In this document: positions 33,569-42,674 of the stretch, piece by piece
Layout of the letters: each line of letters begins with the position of its first letter
Position numbering within the stretch: position 1 is the first letter of the stretch
NCBI RefSeq assembly: GCF_038396845.1
Contig: NZ_CP151587.1
Coordinates: forward strand, 3,322,001 to 3,386,000
DNA: 64,000 bases
Direction: 5' to 3'
From: Gymnodinialimonas sp. 57CJ19
GTDB lineage: Bacteria; Pseudomonadota; Alphaproteobacteria; Rhodobacterales; Rhodobacteraceae
The notes under the pieces: model-generated
Seen by the model: only the letters and a program-made list of their open reading frames with translations
Database searches by the model: none
Told to the model about the DNA's origin: nothing
Program-made: the position numbers and the translations under genes

Positions 33569-36500
33569 GCACGTCCAAAGCCCCAAGCCGGAAAACTGGC
33601 TTCACCGATCTGTTTATTGCCCGCCCGATCCTTGGCATTGTCTTTAACCTGTTGATCCTGATCGCCGGATTGGCCGCATTGGTGGCCGTTGACGTGCGCG
33701 AAATGCCCGATGTGGATTCCCCGGTTCTGTCGGTTCGAAGCTCCTACCCAGGGGCCGTTGCCGGCACCGTGGACCGCGATGTCACGCAGGTGTTGGAAGA
33801 TGCGCTCAGCGCGTTGGAAGGCCTCGCTTACATGGAGTCCACCTCCAGCGCTGAATCCAGCCGCATCACCATTGAGCTTTCCGGCAGCACCGATGTGGAT
33901 GTTGCCGCCAATGAGGCCCGAGAGATCGTGTCGAGCACCCTGCGCCAGTTGCCCGACGGCCTTGATGATGACCCCACGGTCACCAAAAGCGATGCCGCCG
34001 CCGATGCCATCATTCGCCTTGCCCTGTTGGGGGACGCGGATCTGAACACGCTGACCGCCTTGGCCGAAGGCGCGGTCTATGACCGTCTGTCCACCATCGA
34101 CGGCATCGCCGAAGTCACTGTGCGCGGCAACCGTGCCAACGAGTTCCGCGTCACCTTGGACCGCCCTGGCCTGCTGAGCCGTGGCCTGACGATTTTTGAC
34201 GTCTCATCCGCTTTGGCGGCGCTGCGTGATGACACCCCCCTGGGCACGTTGGAGACCGATACCCAAACCCTGGCCCTGCGGGTCGGCAATGCCAATGTGA
34301 CTGTGGATATGGTCGGCCAAGTGCCGATCGACGCCAATACCCGCGTCGCCGATGTGGCGTTCGTGCGCCTGATGCCGGAAGACGGCGCAGTAGTCACGCG
34401 GGTCAACGGGCAGACGGCTGTTGGCCTCGACATTACGCGGCAATCGGTGGGCAACACGCTTGCGATCTCGCGCGATGTGGGCGTGGCGGTGGAAGAACTC
34501 CGCGCCGCGCTTCCCGAGGGGGTAGAGTTGGTGGTGACGTCGGATGATGGCATTTTCATCGAAGGCTCCATCAGCGAGGTAATCAAATCCATCGGCCTTG
34601 CGACCCTTATCGTGATTGCGGTGATCTTCGCGTTCCTGCGCTCGCCTCGGGCGACGATCATCCCTGCCATCACCATTCCCGTGGCCTTGGTTGGCACGAT
34701 CGCAGCGATCTGGATCACCGGTTTTTCCGTCAACACCATCAGCCTTCTGGCGTTGGTCTTGGCGACCGGCATGGTGGTGGACGATTCCATCGTTGTGATT
34801 GAGAACATTGTGAGAAAGCGCAAGCAGGGCTTGGGCGCGTTTGCGGCGGCGGCGTCTGGCACGAATGAGGTGTTCTTTGCGGTTATCTCCACCACCGCGA
34901 CCCTTGCGGCGGTGTTTATCCCGATCTCGTTCCTGCCCGGTCAAGCGGGCGGCGTGTTCAGCGAATTCGGCTTCGTGCTGGCCTTTGCGGTGACCCTTTC
35001 GTCGATCACGGCGCTGACGCTTGCCCCGGTGCTTGCGGCCTTCCTTGACCCCGGCAAAATCGCAGACACGACCCCTGCCCCGTCCAAACCCGGTTGGCTG
35101 TCGCGGGCGTTTGACACCGTGATGGACCACGCCATTCGGATGCCCCTGATCGTCGTGGCCGTCGCGGGCGGCTTTGCCATTATCGCAGCGGGCGCGGCGG
35201 GGTCCTTGTCCTCCAGCATCACCCCGACCGAGGATCGCGGCTTCTTTCTTGTGTCAGCGCGGGGCGCGTCGGACACCACGATTGATTACCTCGACACCCA
35301 AGTGGAGATGATCGAGGAAATCCTGACCCCATACCAGGAAAGCGGCCAGATCGCGGCGGTGCAAAGCATTGTCGGTGTTGGCAGTGGCACCAGCGCCTTC
35401 ATTATCGTGCGCCTGCCCGATTGGAATGAACGGGACTTCTCGCAAGAACAGATCGTGTCCGAGATCAGCACCCTTTTGGCCGAGGTTCCCGGCGTACAGG
35501 CCAGCGCCCGGTCCACCAACAGCCTCAACATTCGCGGCGGCGGACAAGGTTTGCAATTTGCGATTACCGGCACCAATGTCGATGACATGACCGAGGCCGC
35601 AGCCGAGCTTGTGGCCGCCATGGGCCGAGACGAAAGCTTCTTCAACGCGCAGCTGTCCAACGATGCCGTGCAAGCCCAGTACGAGGTGCGCGTTGATCCC
35701 GAAATGGCCCGGCTCTTTGGTCTGACGGAGGCGGAGATCACCCAAACCGTCAGCGCGATGATCCAAGGCACCACCGCCGTGACCGTGTTTGCCGACGACC
35801 AGGAAACCGATGTGTCCGTGGTCCCCGGCGGGCCGCCGATCAATGACCCCTCGGACCTCGACTCGATCCAGTTGCGTCTGCCCGGCGGCGGCTATGTGCC
35901 TCTGTCCTCGGCCGCGACGCTGGAACCAATCGTGACCCAATCCTCGCTTCAACGCCAAGGCGGCGCGCTGGCCGTTTCCGCCCAGGCCAACCTTGCCGAA
36001 GGCGTCGATCTGGGCACCGCCATGGCCCGCCTGTCCGAGATCGCACAGACCAGCCTGCCCGACGGCATGGGCCTGATCTTCATCGGAGAGGCCGCATCGC
36101 TGAGCGATAGCCAGACGGCGATGTACACGGTGTTCGGCGTCGCGTTCCTGATCGTGTTCCTTGTGCTGGCCGCCCAATTTGAAAGCGTTGCCAGCGCCTT
36201 GGTTATCATGTTGACGGTGCCTTTCGGGCTGGCCGCGGCGCTTCTGGCGATTTCCGTGACTGGCGGGTCGTTGAATTACTACAGCCAAATCGGCTTGGTG
36301 ATGCTGATTGGGGTCATGGCAAAGAACGGCATCTTGATTGTCGAATTCGCCAACCAATTGCGCGAGGCGGGCCAGGATATCGACAGCGCCATCCGCGACG
36401 CCCTGCGCCTGCGCATCCGGCCTGTGATGATGACGATGGTCTCCACCGTCTTCGGCGGCTTGCCCCTGATCCTGACCTCGGGCGCGGGCGCAGAGGCGCG

Positions 36501-36672
36501 GATCGCCGTGGGCTGGGTCATCGTCGGCGGCTTGGGCTTCGCCACCGTCTTCACCCTTTTCCTGACGCCGGTGTTTTATCGCTGGATTACCGTCTGGGGG
36601 GCAGTACCCGGCATGGCCGCAAAACGTCTTTCGCGCGAGAGTACCGCAGAGGAGACCGTTGCGGCGCAGTAA
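33565..36672 (+). CDS. RND-family efflux transporter, inner-membrane subunit
   Basis: 1035 residues, normal for AcrB/MexB-type pumps. Twelve membrane segments in two homologous halves with large periplasmic loops. Proton-relay residues are present: adjacent Asp pair in GMVVDDSIVVIENI on TM4 and Lys in IGVMAKNGILIVEFANQL on TM10. The substrate cannot be told; the adaptor-pump pair without repressor fits the MexF-like branch. ATG 33565 overlaps the adaptor stop. The gap to the next gene (36673-36774) holds only a short CCCCTT/AAGGGG hairpin without a T-tract. Confidence 0.93.
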   Translation: MSTSKAPSRKTGFTDLFIARPILGIVFNLLILIAGLAALVAVDVREMPDVDSPVLSVRSSYPGAVAGTVDRDVTQVLEDALSALEGLAYMESTSSAESSRITIELSGSTDVDVAANEAREIVSSTLRQLPDGLDDDPTVTKSDAAADAIIRLALLGDADLNTLTALAEGAVYDRLSTIDGIAEVTVRGNRANEFRVTLDRPGLLSRGLTIFDVSSALAALRDDTPLGTLETDTQTLALRVGNANVTVDMVGQVPIDANTRVADVAFVRLMPEDGAVVTRVNGQTAVGLDITRQSVGNTLAISRDVGVAVEELRAALPEGVELVVTSDDGIFIEGSISEVIKSIGLATLIVIAVIFAFLRSPRATIIPAITIPVALVGTIAAIWITGFSVNTISLLALVLATGMVVDDSIVVIENIVRKRKQGLGAFAAAASGTNEVFFAVISTTATLAAVFIPISFLPGQAGGVFSEFGFVLAFAVTLSSITALTLAPVLAAFLDPGKIADTTPAPSKPGWLSRAFDTVMDHAIRMPLIVVAVAGGFAIIAAGAAGSLSSSITPTEDRGFFLVSARGASDTTIDYLDTQVEMIEEILTPYQESGQIAAVQSIVGVGSGTSAFIIVRLPDWNERDFSQEQIVSEISTLLAEVPGVQASARSTNSLNIRGGGQGLQFAITGTNVDDMTEAAAELVAAMGRDESFFNAQLSNDAVQAQYEVRVDPEMARLFGLTEAEITQTVSAMIQGTTAVTVFADDQETDVSVVPGGPPINDPSDLDSIQLRLPGGGYVPLSSAATLEPIVTQSSLQRQGGALAVSAQANLAEGVDLGTAMARLSEIAQTSLPDGMGLIFIGEAASLSDSQTAMYTVFGVAFLIVFLVLAAQFESVASALVIMLTVPFGLAAALLAISVTGGSLNYYSQIGLVMLIGVMAKNGILIVEFANQLREAGQDIDSAIRDALRLRIRPVMMTMVSTVFGGLPLILTSGAGAEARIAVGWVIVGGLGFATVFTLFLTPVFYRWITVWGAVPGMAAKRLSRESTAEETVAAQ

Positions 36673-36774
36673 TGCCCGTGCGAAATCCCCTTACAAGGGG
36701 TGGTGCCCGCTGTGCCCGATGACCCTGCGGTTCCGGGCCGATCCGGGCCGTCGCAGCGCGAACCCGCGCGCGTT

Positions 36775-38346
36775 TCAGGCAACGTCCTCTGAGAGGAGAC
36801 GCTTGAGAACCTTACCCTGCGGGCTGAGCGGAAGCTCTGTTCTGAACTCGAACGCGCGGGGCACTTTATAGTTGGCCATATGGTCGCGGGACCAGGCGAT
36901 CAGGTCAGCTTCACTAACGCTTGAGTTCGGGCGCAGCACGACAAAGGCTTTCCCGACTTCGCCCATTCGCGCATCGTCGATGCCAATCACAGCAACCTGT
37001 CCCACCGCCGGGTGGGCGGACAACATGCGTTCGATCTCGGCGGGGTAGCAGTTGAACCCGCCGGTGATGAACATCTCCTTCATGCGATCCTCGACGACGA
37101 GGTTGCCGTCATCGTCGTAGCGCCCCACGTCACCGGTATGCAGCCAGCCGTCGGCGTCAATCGTCGCCGCGGTTGCCTCGGGATCATCAAAGTAGCCCTG
37201 CATCACGATGTAGCCGCGGATCACGATCTCTCCGGTTTCGCCGCGGGGCAGGATTTCCCCCTCAGGGTTCATGATCTCAAGCTCGATGCCCGGCATCGGT
37301 TTGCCCGCAGTTTTCGACACCGTCGCAATAGGATCGGTGGTGTTGCACATGGTTCCATAGCCGCCACATTCCGTCAGCCCATAGCCATTGCACACGCCCT
37401 CACACCCCAGATCGCTGCGCATGCGTTCCACGAGGACAGACGGAATGACCGCGCCGCCGGTGATGCCCAAGCGAAGTGTTGAGCGATCAATGTTTTCAAA
37501 GCCGGGGTGGTTCAACATGCCCTGGAAGATCGCCGGGGGGCCGGGAATGACGCTGATCTTGTCGCGGGCGACCCGTTCCAGAACCTCTTCTGCGTCGAAG
37601 GCCTGATGGGGCACCACCGTTGCCCCGACGATCAACGATCCGATCGCGCCGCCACGATACCCGAACGCATGGAAGAATGGCGGGATCACCAGGGTGCGGT
37701 CGCCACGGCGCAGGCCCACGCGGGCTGTCCATGCGGCCACGACATCAAGAAACTGCTTATGGGCATACATGACACCTTTGGAGCGCCCCGTTGTGCCCGA
37801 GGTAAACAGGATATCGCAGATTGTGTCGGGCGTGAGCGCGGCCTCTCTCTGTGCCAAAACCTGCTCAGGCACAGCATCGGCACGCGCCATGAAGGCATCC
37901 CATGCGGTGTCCGTTTGTGTGGCCCCGATGACCACAACCTCTGATATCTGTGCGCGGGTGGGTGCGGTCAGCATGTCGGGATAATGGCTGCCCAGAAAAT
38001 CCCCCACCGACACGATGAGTTTCGCGCCGCCGCGCAGGGCCAGATCCTCGATTTCGGCCCCTTTGAAACGTGTGGAGACCGGGATCAGGATCGCGCCGAC
38101 GCTGGCAATCCCCATCGCGGCCACCAGCCATTCTGCGGAATTTGGCGCAAGGATCATGACACGGTCGCCCGCCATCACGTCTGTAGCAATCAACGCCCGC
38201 GCGAAAGTTTTCCGTTGCGCGTCAAACGCGCGGAAGCTCAGCTGTGTGGCGCCGTCGTCAATGAACATGTCCTCGCCGTAAACCTCGGCCGCGCGTGCAC
38301 AGCAGGCAGGCAATGTGGTGAAAGTCCAATCGTGTGATACGAGCAT
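36775..38346 (-). CDS. fadD3: FadD3-like HIP--CoA ligase (acyl-CoA synthetase)
   Basis: 523 residues from ATG 38346. ANL-superfamily: DILFTSGTTGRSKGVMYAHKQ, PPFFHAFGYRGGAIGSL, VIPGPPAIFQGMLNHPG, NGYGLTECGGYGTMC, DGWLHTGDVGRYDDDGNL, MFITGGFNCYPAEIE and the terminal LPLSPQGKVLKR lysine. Many stretches agree with remembered Mycobacterium FadD3, which activates HIP (3aS-H-4a(3'-propanoate)-7ab-methylhexahydro-1,5-indanedione), the product left after loss of steroid rings A and B. Occurrence with IpdAB, IpdC, IpdF and EchA20 look-alikes strengthens this. Generic medium-chain ligase is the alternative. Preceded by operator F. Confidence 0.78.
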   Translation of the reverse strand: MLVSHDWTFTTLPACCARAAEVYGEDMFIDDGATQLSFRAFDAQRKTFARALIATDVMAGDRVMILAPNSAEWLVAAMGIASVGAILIPVSTRFKGAEIEDLALRGGAKLIVSVGDFLGSHYPDMLTAPTRAQISEVVVIGATQTDTAWDAFMARADAVPEQVLAQREAALTPDTICDILFTSGTTGRSKGVMYAHKQFLDVVAAWTARVGLRRGDRTLVIPPFFHAFGYRGGAIGSLIVGATVVPHQAFDAEEVLERVARDKISVIPGPPAIFQGMLNHPGFENIDRSTLRLGITGGAVIPSVLVERMRSDLGCEGVCNGYGLTECGGYGTMCNTTDPIATVSKTAGKPMPGIELEIMNPEGEILPRGETGEIVIRGYIVMQGYFDDPEATAATIDADGWLHTGDVGRYDDDGNLVVEDRMKEMFITGGFNCYPAEIERMLSAHPAVGQVAVIGIDDARMGEVGKAFVVLRPNSSVSEADLIAWSRDHMANYKVPRAFEFRTELPLSPQGKVLKRLLSEDVA

Positions 38347-38423
38347 CACGCCCCCTGAAAGATCCAGAAATTGCAACCTGTTCGGTCGGTGTGAAAGCAT
38401 TGCCCCAATCGGCCGGGAAATGG

Positions 38424-38439
38424 CATCGTCCAATAAGAC
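38424..38439. promoter_or_regulatory. Island operator F (CATCGTC-N6-GAC)
   Basis: CATCGTC at 38424-38430 and GAC at 38437-38439, between divergent fadD3 (78 bp from its start) and the SDR gene at 38502 (62 bp). One of six copies of this element, each in front of a transcription unit of the island. Confidence 0.6.
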
Positions 38440-38501
38440 GACGTCTTTGGCTGCATCTTCTCTAGGTCTGAGCCACGGAATTTGGAACAAGGATCAACGC
38501 T

Positions 38502-39299
38502 ATGCGCGCACCAATCTCTTCGGGTGACATTCACCTGGGCGGCAAGATTGCCATCGTAACCGGTGGCAGCCGGGGCATCGGCGCGGGGATCGCCGCAATG
38601 TTGCTGGAGGCCGGGGCGGAAGTTGCGATTTGCGGGCGCAGCGCACCAGAGGTCTTGCCCCAAGGCGGCGGCAAGACGGCTCGTTTCTGGCCCTGCGATG
38701 TGCGCGACGCGGGCGCGGTTGCCGAATTTGTGGCCAGTGTGGGCAAAGCCTTTGGCCGGATTGATATCCTCGTCAATAACGCCGGCGGCGCGCCCGCGTC
38801 CGATGCGGCGACGGTCTCGCCCCGGTTTCACGAAAAGATCGTCGCGCTCAACCTGATGGCGCCAATCCACATGGCGCAGGCCGTGCATTCGTGGATGGTC
38901 CGCAATGAAGGGGGGGGCAGCATCGTGAATATCGCATCGGTTTCAGGAACGCGGCCCTCGCCGGGGACGGCGGTATACGGGGCCGCGAAGGCCGGACTTT
39001 TGGGCCTGACACGCAGCCTGGCCGCAGAATGGGGGCCGACCGTTCGGGTCAATGCGATCGTGGTGGGGCTGGTCGACAGTGGCGGCGATGCCTTGCCCTA
39101 CGGAACCGCGGCAGCACAGGAAGCGATTGCGGCGTCCTTGCCGCTGAAACGGCTGGGGGTGCCAGCCGATATCGCGGCGGCCACGTTGTATCTGTCCAGT
39201 CCGATGGCTGCCTATGTCTCGGGCGCGGTGCTGGAGGTTCACGGCGGGGGCGAGCGGCCCCTGTTCCTTGATCTGGTGGCGCAGCATTCCGGGGGCTGA
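38502..39299 (+). CDS. Short-chain dehydrogenase/reductase of the steroid island
   Basis: 265 residues. Classical SDR: TGGSRGIGAGIAAMLLEAGA, NNAGGAP, catalytic NIASVSGTRPSPGTAVYGAAKAGLLG (Ser, Tyr, Lys), and a C-terminal LEVHGGGERP in place of the usual DGG. Divergent from fadD3 with operator F between them, so probably co-regulated. It could act on a 3-hydroxyacyl-CoA or a ring hydroxyl of HIP-derived CoA esters; the substrate is not deducible. Its stop codon lies in the loop of a perfect hairpin. Confidence 0.8.
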   Translation: MRAPISSGDIHLGGKIAIVTGGSRGIGAGIAAMLLEAGAEVAICGRSAPEVLPQGGGKTARFWPCDVRDAGAVAEFVASVGKAFGRIDILVNNAGGAPASDAATVSPRFHEKIVALNLMAPIHMAQAVHSWMVRNEGGGSIVNIASVSGTRPSPGTAVYGAAKAGLLGLTRSLAAEWGPTVRVNAIVVGLVDSGGDALPYGTAAAQEAIAASLPLKRLGVPADIAAATLYLSSPMAAYVSGAVLEVHGGGERPLFLDLVAQHSGG

Positions 39300-39308
39300 G
39301 CCCCCGGA
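39288..39308. terminator. Hairpin between convergent SDR genes, stop codon in loop
   Basis: TCCGGGGGC (39288-39296) pairs perfectly with GCCCCCGGA (39300-39308); the 3-nt loop TGA is the stop codon of the rightward SDR. There is no T-tract, so it is a weak or Rho-assisted terminator, or protects both convergent mRNA ends. Confidence 0.5.
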
Positions 39309-39316
39309 GTGCCCGT

Positions 39317-40222
39317 TCAGGACGTCCCCCACACCGGCTTGGCCTTGGGGCGATCAGCCATCAGCCGGTCCACGGCACCGCCGACTTCCTCGGCTTGCCA
39401 CATGCGACCGGCATCTTCCGAGGGGCCATCGCTCCAGCCAAGACACAGCGTCAGCTTGCCGCCAATCAGTTCAAACACCTGCCCCGTTACCTCTGACGAC
39501 GCCGCAGAACACAGCCACGCCACAAGCGGAGCGGTGTTTTCGGGCGCGAACGTGTCAAAATCGCCGTCCTTCTTGCTCATCGCTTCGCCGAATGCGCCTT
39601 CGGTCATTCGCGTACGGGCGTTGGGAGTCAGCGCATTGGCCGTGATGCCGTAACGTGCCAGTTCCGCCGCCTGAACCAATGTCATCGTGGCAATGCCGCC
39701 CTTCGCCGTTGAATAGGCCGTCTGCCCCATGGAGCCGTGCAGCCCGGCGCCCGACGTGGTGTTGACGATACGCCCGTCCACCGGCTTGCCCGCCTTGGCC
39801 TGGCCGCGCCAGTAATCCACCGCATGGCGAGAGGTGCAAAAATGGCCGCGCAGGTGGACGTGCATGATTGCGTCCCACTCATCCGGCGTAGCCGAGACAA
39901 ACATCCTGTCGCGCACGAAACCGGCGTTGTTGACCACTGCGTGGAGGCCGCCGAAGGTCTCGATTGCCTGGGCAACCATGGTGCCCGTCGCGTCCCAATC
40001 GGCAACATCGGCGTGGTTGGCAATAGCGCGTCCGCCGGCTGCCGTGATCTCGGCCACGACGGCATCTGCGGGGCTTTCGCCCGTATCCTCGCCATGGTTG
40101 CTGACGCCCAGGTCATTTACCACAACCGCAGCCCCCTGGGCCGCCAGCTCCAGCGCATAAGCGCGGCCAAGGCCCCGGCCCGCGCCTGTTACAATCACCA
40201 CCCGGTCGTCACAAATGCCCAT
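39317..40222 (-). CDS. Rv3548c-type SDR of the steroid C/D-ring pathway
   Basis: 301 residues from ATG 40222 with a perfect AGGAGG six bases upstream. It begins GICDDRVVIVTGAGRGLGRAYALELAAQGA, then VNDLGVSNHGEDTGESP, VNNAGFVRDRMF, and catalytic NTTSGAGLHGSMGQTAYSTAKGGIATMTL; ends with an extended GWSDGP...KPVWG tail. Start, insertions and tail match what I remember of Rv3548c, a KstR2-regulon SDR with a hydroxysteroid-dehydrogenase-4-like (MFE2-type) N-terminus, which suggests oxidation of a 3-hydroxyacyl-CoA side chain. Last gene of the echA-fadE-fadE-fadA6 unit. Confidence 0.75.
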   Translation of the reverse strand: MGICDDRVVIVTGAGRGLGRAYALELAAQGAAVVVNDLGVSNHGEDTGESPADAVVAEITAAGGRAIANHADVADWDATGTMVAQAIETFGGLHAVVNNAGFVRDRMFVSATPDEWDAIMHVHLRGHFCTSRHAVDYWRGQAKAGKPVDGRIVNTTSGAGLHGSMGQTAYSTAKGGIATMTLVQAAELARYGITANALTPNARTRMTEGAFGEAMSKKDGDFDTFAPENTAPLVAWLCSAASSEVTGQVFELIGGKLTLCLGWSDGPSEDAGRMWQAEEVGGAVDRLMADRPKAKPVWGTS

Positions 40223-40475
40223 CTCGAGCCTCCTCATTCTGTGTATTTCGCCCCAATCGCACCGGGATCGCATTTTCCCTGTTGCGCGGGCGGTTCGGTT
40301 CCATTTCGGTCAGCGGCGCGGTTTCGCACAGGCTGCCCAGGGCGCGTTTTGCCAGGCGCTGGTATTCACCGTGGCCGTTGTTGCGCCAAGCGATCTCATC
40401 CGCTGACAGGGACCGCGCGATCCGCGCTGGTGAGCCCGCCACCGGACGCAGCCCCTCGAACGCGCAACAGGCCAT
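40209..40475 (-). CDS. Possible small protein between fadA6 and the Rv3548c-type SDR
   Basis: 88 residues, same strand, starting 3 bp after the fadA6 stop and ending 14 bp inside the SDR start region. The 256-bp gap it fills is otherwise empty in an operon where genes normally touch, which supports a real gene. The sequence (IARSLSADEIAWRNNGHGEYQRLAKRALG, then a basic, Asn-rich tail) is soluble-looking and unlike the shadow frames nearby, but I do not recognise it. The ribosome-binding site is poor. Confidence 0.35.
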   Translation of the reverse strand: MACCAFEGLRPVAGSPARIARSLSADEIAWRNNGHGEYQRLAKRALGSLCETAPLTEMEPNRPRNRENAIPVRLGRNTQNEEARDGHL

Positions 40476-40478
40476 GGT

Positions 40479-41630
40479 CTAGAGACGCTCGATGATGGTC
40501 ACGTTGGCCTGGCCCCCGCCCTCGCACATGGTTTGCAAACCATAGCGCCCGCCGCGGCGTTCCAGCTCGTATAGCATCGTGGTCATCAACCGCGCGCCGG
40601 TGGCGCCAAGGGGATGCCCGAGCGCGATAGCGCCTCCATTCACATTGACCTTGTCGTGGGGAATGCCAAGTTCCTTCATCCACGCCATCGGGATCGACGC
40701 AAATGCTTCGTTACATTCAAACAGGTCGATATCGTCGACGCTCAACCCGACTTTCGCCAAGGCATGTTGCGTTGCGGGGATTGGCGCGGTCAGCATCCAG
40801 ACCGGATCAGCGGCGCGCACGGTCAGATGGTGAATGCGCGCACGGGGCTTGAGGCCGTGATCCTTCACCGCCCGCTCAGATGCGATCAGCAAGGCCGCCG
40901 CGGCATCGGCGTTCTGGCTTGCGACGCCTGCATGGATCGTGCCGCCTTCGCGCAGCGGTTGCAGGGTCGCCATACGCTCCAGCGTGGTATCACGGCGCGG
41001 CGGTTCATCGTGATCGAGCCCGTTGAGCGGCGCGATTTCCGGGGCGAAACGGCCTTCGTCCATCGCCGCCAGGGCGCGGGTATGGCTTTCCAAGGCGAAG
41101 GCTTCCATCTGATCGCGGGATATCTCCCACTTGTCGGCGATCATCTGGGCAGAGCGGAACTGGTTCACCTCGGCATCCCCATAGCGGGCTTGCCACCCCG
41201 GAGAGGTCGAGAACGGATCCGGGAAACCAAACGCCTGCCCCGCCATCATCGCCCCGGAAATCGGGATCGCATTGAGGTTTTGCACCCCGCCTGCCACCAC
41301 CAGATCCTGCGTGCCGCTCATCACACCTTGCGCGGCAAAATGGACGGCCTGCTGGGACGAGCCGCATTGGCGGTCAACCGTGACGCCGGGAACATGCTCG
41401 GGCAGCCCCGCCACCAACCAGCAGGTCCGCGCAATGTCGCCTGCTTGTGGCCCAAGCGTTTCGACACAGCCAAAGACCACATCGTCGACCGCTGCCGGAT
41501 CTATGCCGGTGCGTTCCATCAGGACCTTGATCGGATGGGCCCCAAGATCGGCAGGGTGCAGGTCTGCGAAACTGCCCTTCTTGCGGCCCACGGGAGTGCG
41601 GATGGCGTCGATGATATAGGCTTCAGGCAT
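40479..41630 (-). CDS. fadA6: FadA6-like steroid 3-ketoacyl-CoA thiolase
   Basis: 383 residues from ATG 41630, which lies 8 bp inside the end of the upstream fadE. Thiolase residues: acylated Cys89 (VDRQCGSSQQA), GGAIALGHPLGATGARL with the His, and the second Cys in LQTMCEGGGQANVTIIERL. The opening AYIIDAIRTPVG and internal KDHGLKPRARIHHLTVRAADPVWMLTAPIPAT agree closely with remembered FadA6 (Rv3556c), which thiolyses the open-chain dioxo-decanedioyl-CoA formed after ring opening by IpdAB. Conserved neighbours (acyl-CoA dehydrogenases, Rv3548c-type SDR) support this. Confidence 0.82.
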   Translation of the reverse strand: MPEAYIIDAIRTPVGRKKGSFADLHPADLGAHPIKVLMERTGIDPAAVDDVVFGCVETLGPQAGDIARTCWLVAGLPEHVPGVTVDRQCGSSQQAVHFAAQGVMSGTQDLVVAGGVQNLNAIPISGAMMAGQAFGFPDPFSTSPGWQARYGDAEVNQFRSAQMIADKWEISRDQMEAFALESHTRALAAMDEGRFAPEIAPLNGLDHDEPPRRDTTLERMATLQPLREGGTIHAGVASQNADAAAALLIASERAVKDHGLKPRARIHHLTVRAADPVWMLTAPIPATQHALAKVGLSVDDIDLFECNEAFASIPMAWMKELGIPHDKVNVNGGAIALGHPLGATGARLMTTMLYELERRGGRYGLQTMCEGGGQANVTIIERL

Positions 41631-42669
41631 GGGATGTTTCCTGCGGGAAAAGAGTGTCGGGGGCGAAAGGCAGCGCGTCCAGCCGCGCTGCATAGCGATT
41701 TCGGTGGTGTGTTTCGGTGCCAAAGGTCCGGCGCAACGCCAAGGTACGCTTGAGATAAAGATGCACGTCGGCCTCTTGCGAGTAGCCCATGCCGCCGTGG
41801 ACCTGAATGGCCGTGCGCGTGGCAAGGTCCGCCGCCCGGCCACAGGCGATTTTCGCGTGACTGATCCGGGCGCTCGTGGCCTGCCCCGCCCCCGGCAACA
41901 GCGCCGATGCCGCATGCAGCACCGGGCGTGCAAATTCCACCGCGACCTGCGCGCTGGCCAAATGATGCTTCAGCGCTTGATTGACGCCAATGGGCTTGCC
42001 GAATTGCGTACGCTCGCAAGCATAAGCGACCGAGATATCAATGGCCTTCTGCGCGATGCCCAGAAGTTGCGCGGCGGCAAAAAACGCGCCCGCGTCAGCG
42101 GCCTGGTTTGTGACTTGCGCCGCGGCATCGCCCTCGGCCACTACGTCTGCGCTTGTGCTGGTCACGGTGAGTAGCCGGCGCAACGGGTCGATTGTCGGTT
42201 GCGGTGTCAGCGTGACGTTCGCGGCCGCCGCAAGGCGCACCCGATCCGTGTCCATGATCAGGAAATGACTGGCCCGGTCCGCGCCATCGACAAGACGCGC
42301 GTCCGGGTGGGACACGGCGACGTGGGTCGACCCTGCCAAAACATCGGCGATCAACGCCTTTTGCCCCAGAGAGGACAAAGCGGGCAGAACAACGCCCATG
42401 ACGTTCAACAAAGGCTCGGGCAACAAGGCCGCGCCACAGGCCTGGGCAATATCCACCACGTCCGGCCCCGACAACGCGAGGCCGCCCTGAGCCTCGGGCA
42501 TCAACGCGCCCAGAAGTCCCAGATCGACCAAGCCCTGCCACCGGGCCTGATCAAAACATCCCTCCGATGCCGCCAGCTTTCGCAGGTCTGCAGTTGTGCA
42601 ATGCTCCGTCAGGAACCCCTGCACCATTTCGGACATCATCAACTGTTCTTGGGTGAAGACGAATTGCAT
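41623..42669 (-). CDS. Acyl-CoA dehydrogenase, probable beta-type subunit (FadE32/33-like)
   Basis: 348 residues from ATG 42669. Acyl-CoA dehydrogenase fold: helical N-terminus (FTQEQLMMSEMVQGFLTEHC), LGLLGALMPEAQGGLAL, and the C-terminal FAD contacts YACERTQFGKPIGVNQALKHHLA and AIQVHGGMGYSQEADVHLYLKR. It lacks the EPxxGSD segment of the beta-sheet domain. Steroid-pathway dehydrogenases often form alpha2beta2 heterotetramers in which each subunit supplies half of the FAD site; this one has the half missing from its upstream neighbour. Five bases separate the two genes. Confidence 0.78.
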   Translation of the reverse strand: MQFVFTQEQLMMSEMVQGFLTEHCTTADLRKLAASEGCFDQARWQGLVDLGLLGALMPEAQGGLALSGPDVVDIAQACGAALLPEPLLNVMGVVLPALSSLGQKALIADVLAGSTHVAVSHPDARLVDGADRASHFLIMDTDRVRLAAAANVTLTPQPTIDPLRRLLTVTSTSADVVAEGDAAAQVTNQAADAGAFFAAAQLLGIAQKAIDISVAYACERTQFGKPIGVNQALKHHLASAQVAVEFARPVLHAASALLPGAGQATSARISHAKIACGRAADLATRTAIQVHGGMGYSQEADVHLYLKRTLALRRTFGTETHHRNRYAARLDALPFAPDTLFPQETSHA

Positions 42670-42674
42670 CGCGG

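Noticed and set aside
34204..36357. Long minus-strand frames opposite the RND pump
   Set aside because: His/Arg/Gly-rich shadows of a complete 1035-residue pump gene.
36687..36700. CCCCTT-AC-AAGGGG hairpin after the RND pump as a terminator
   Set aside because: Six-bp stem with a 2-nt loop and no T-tract; too weak to call.
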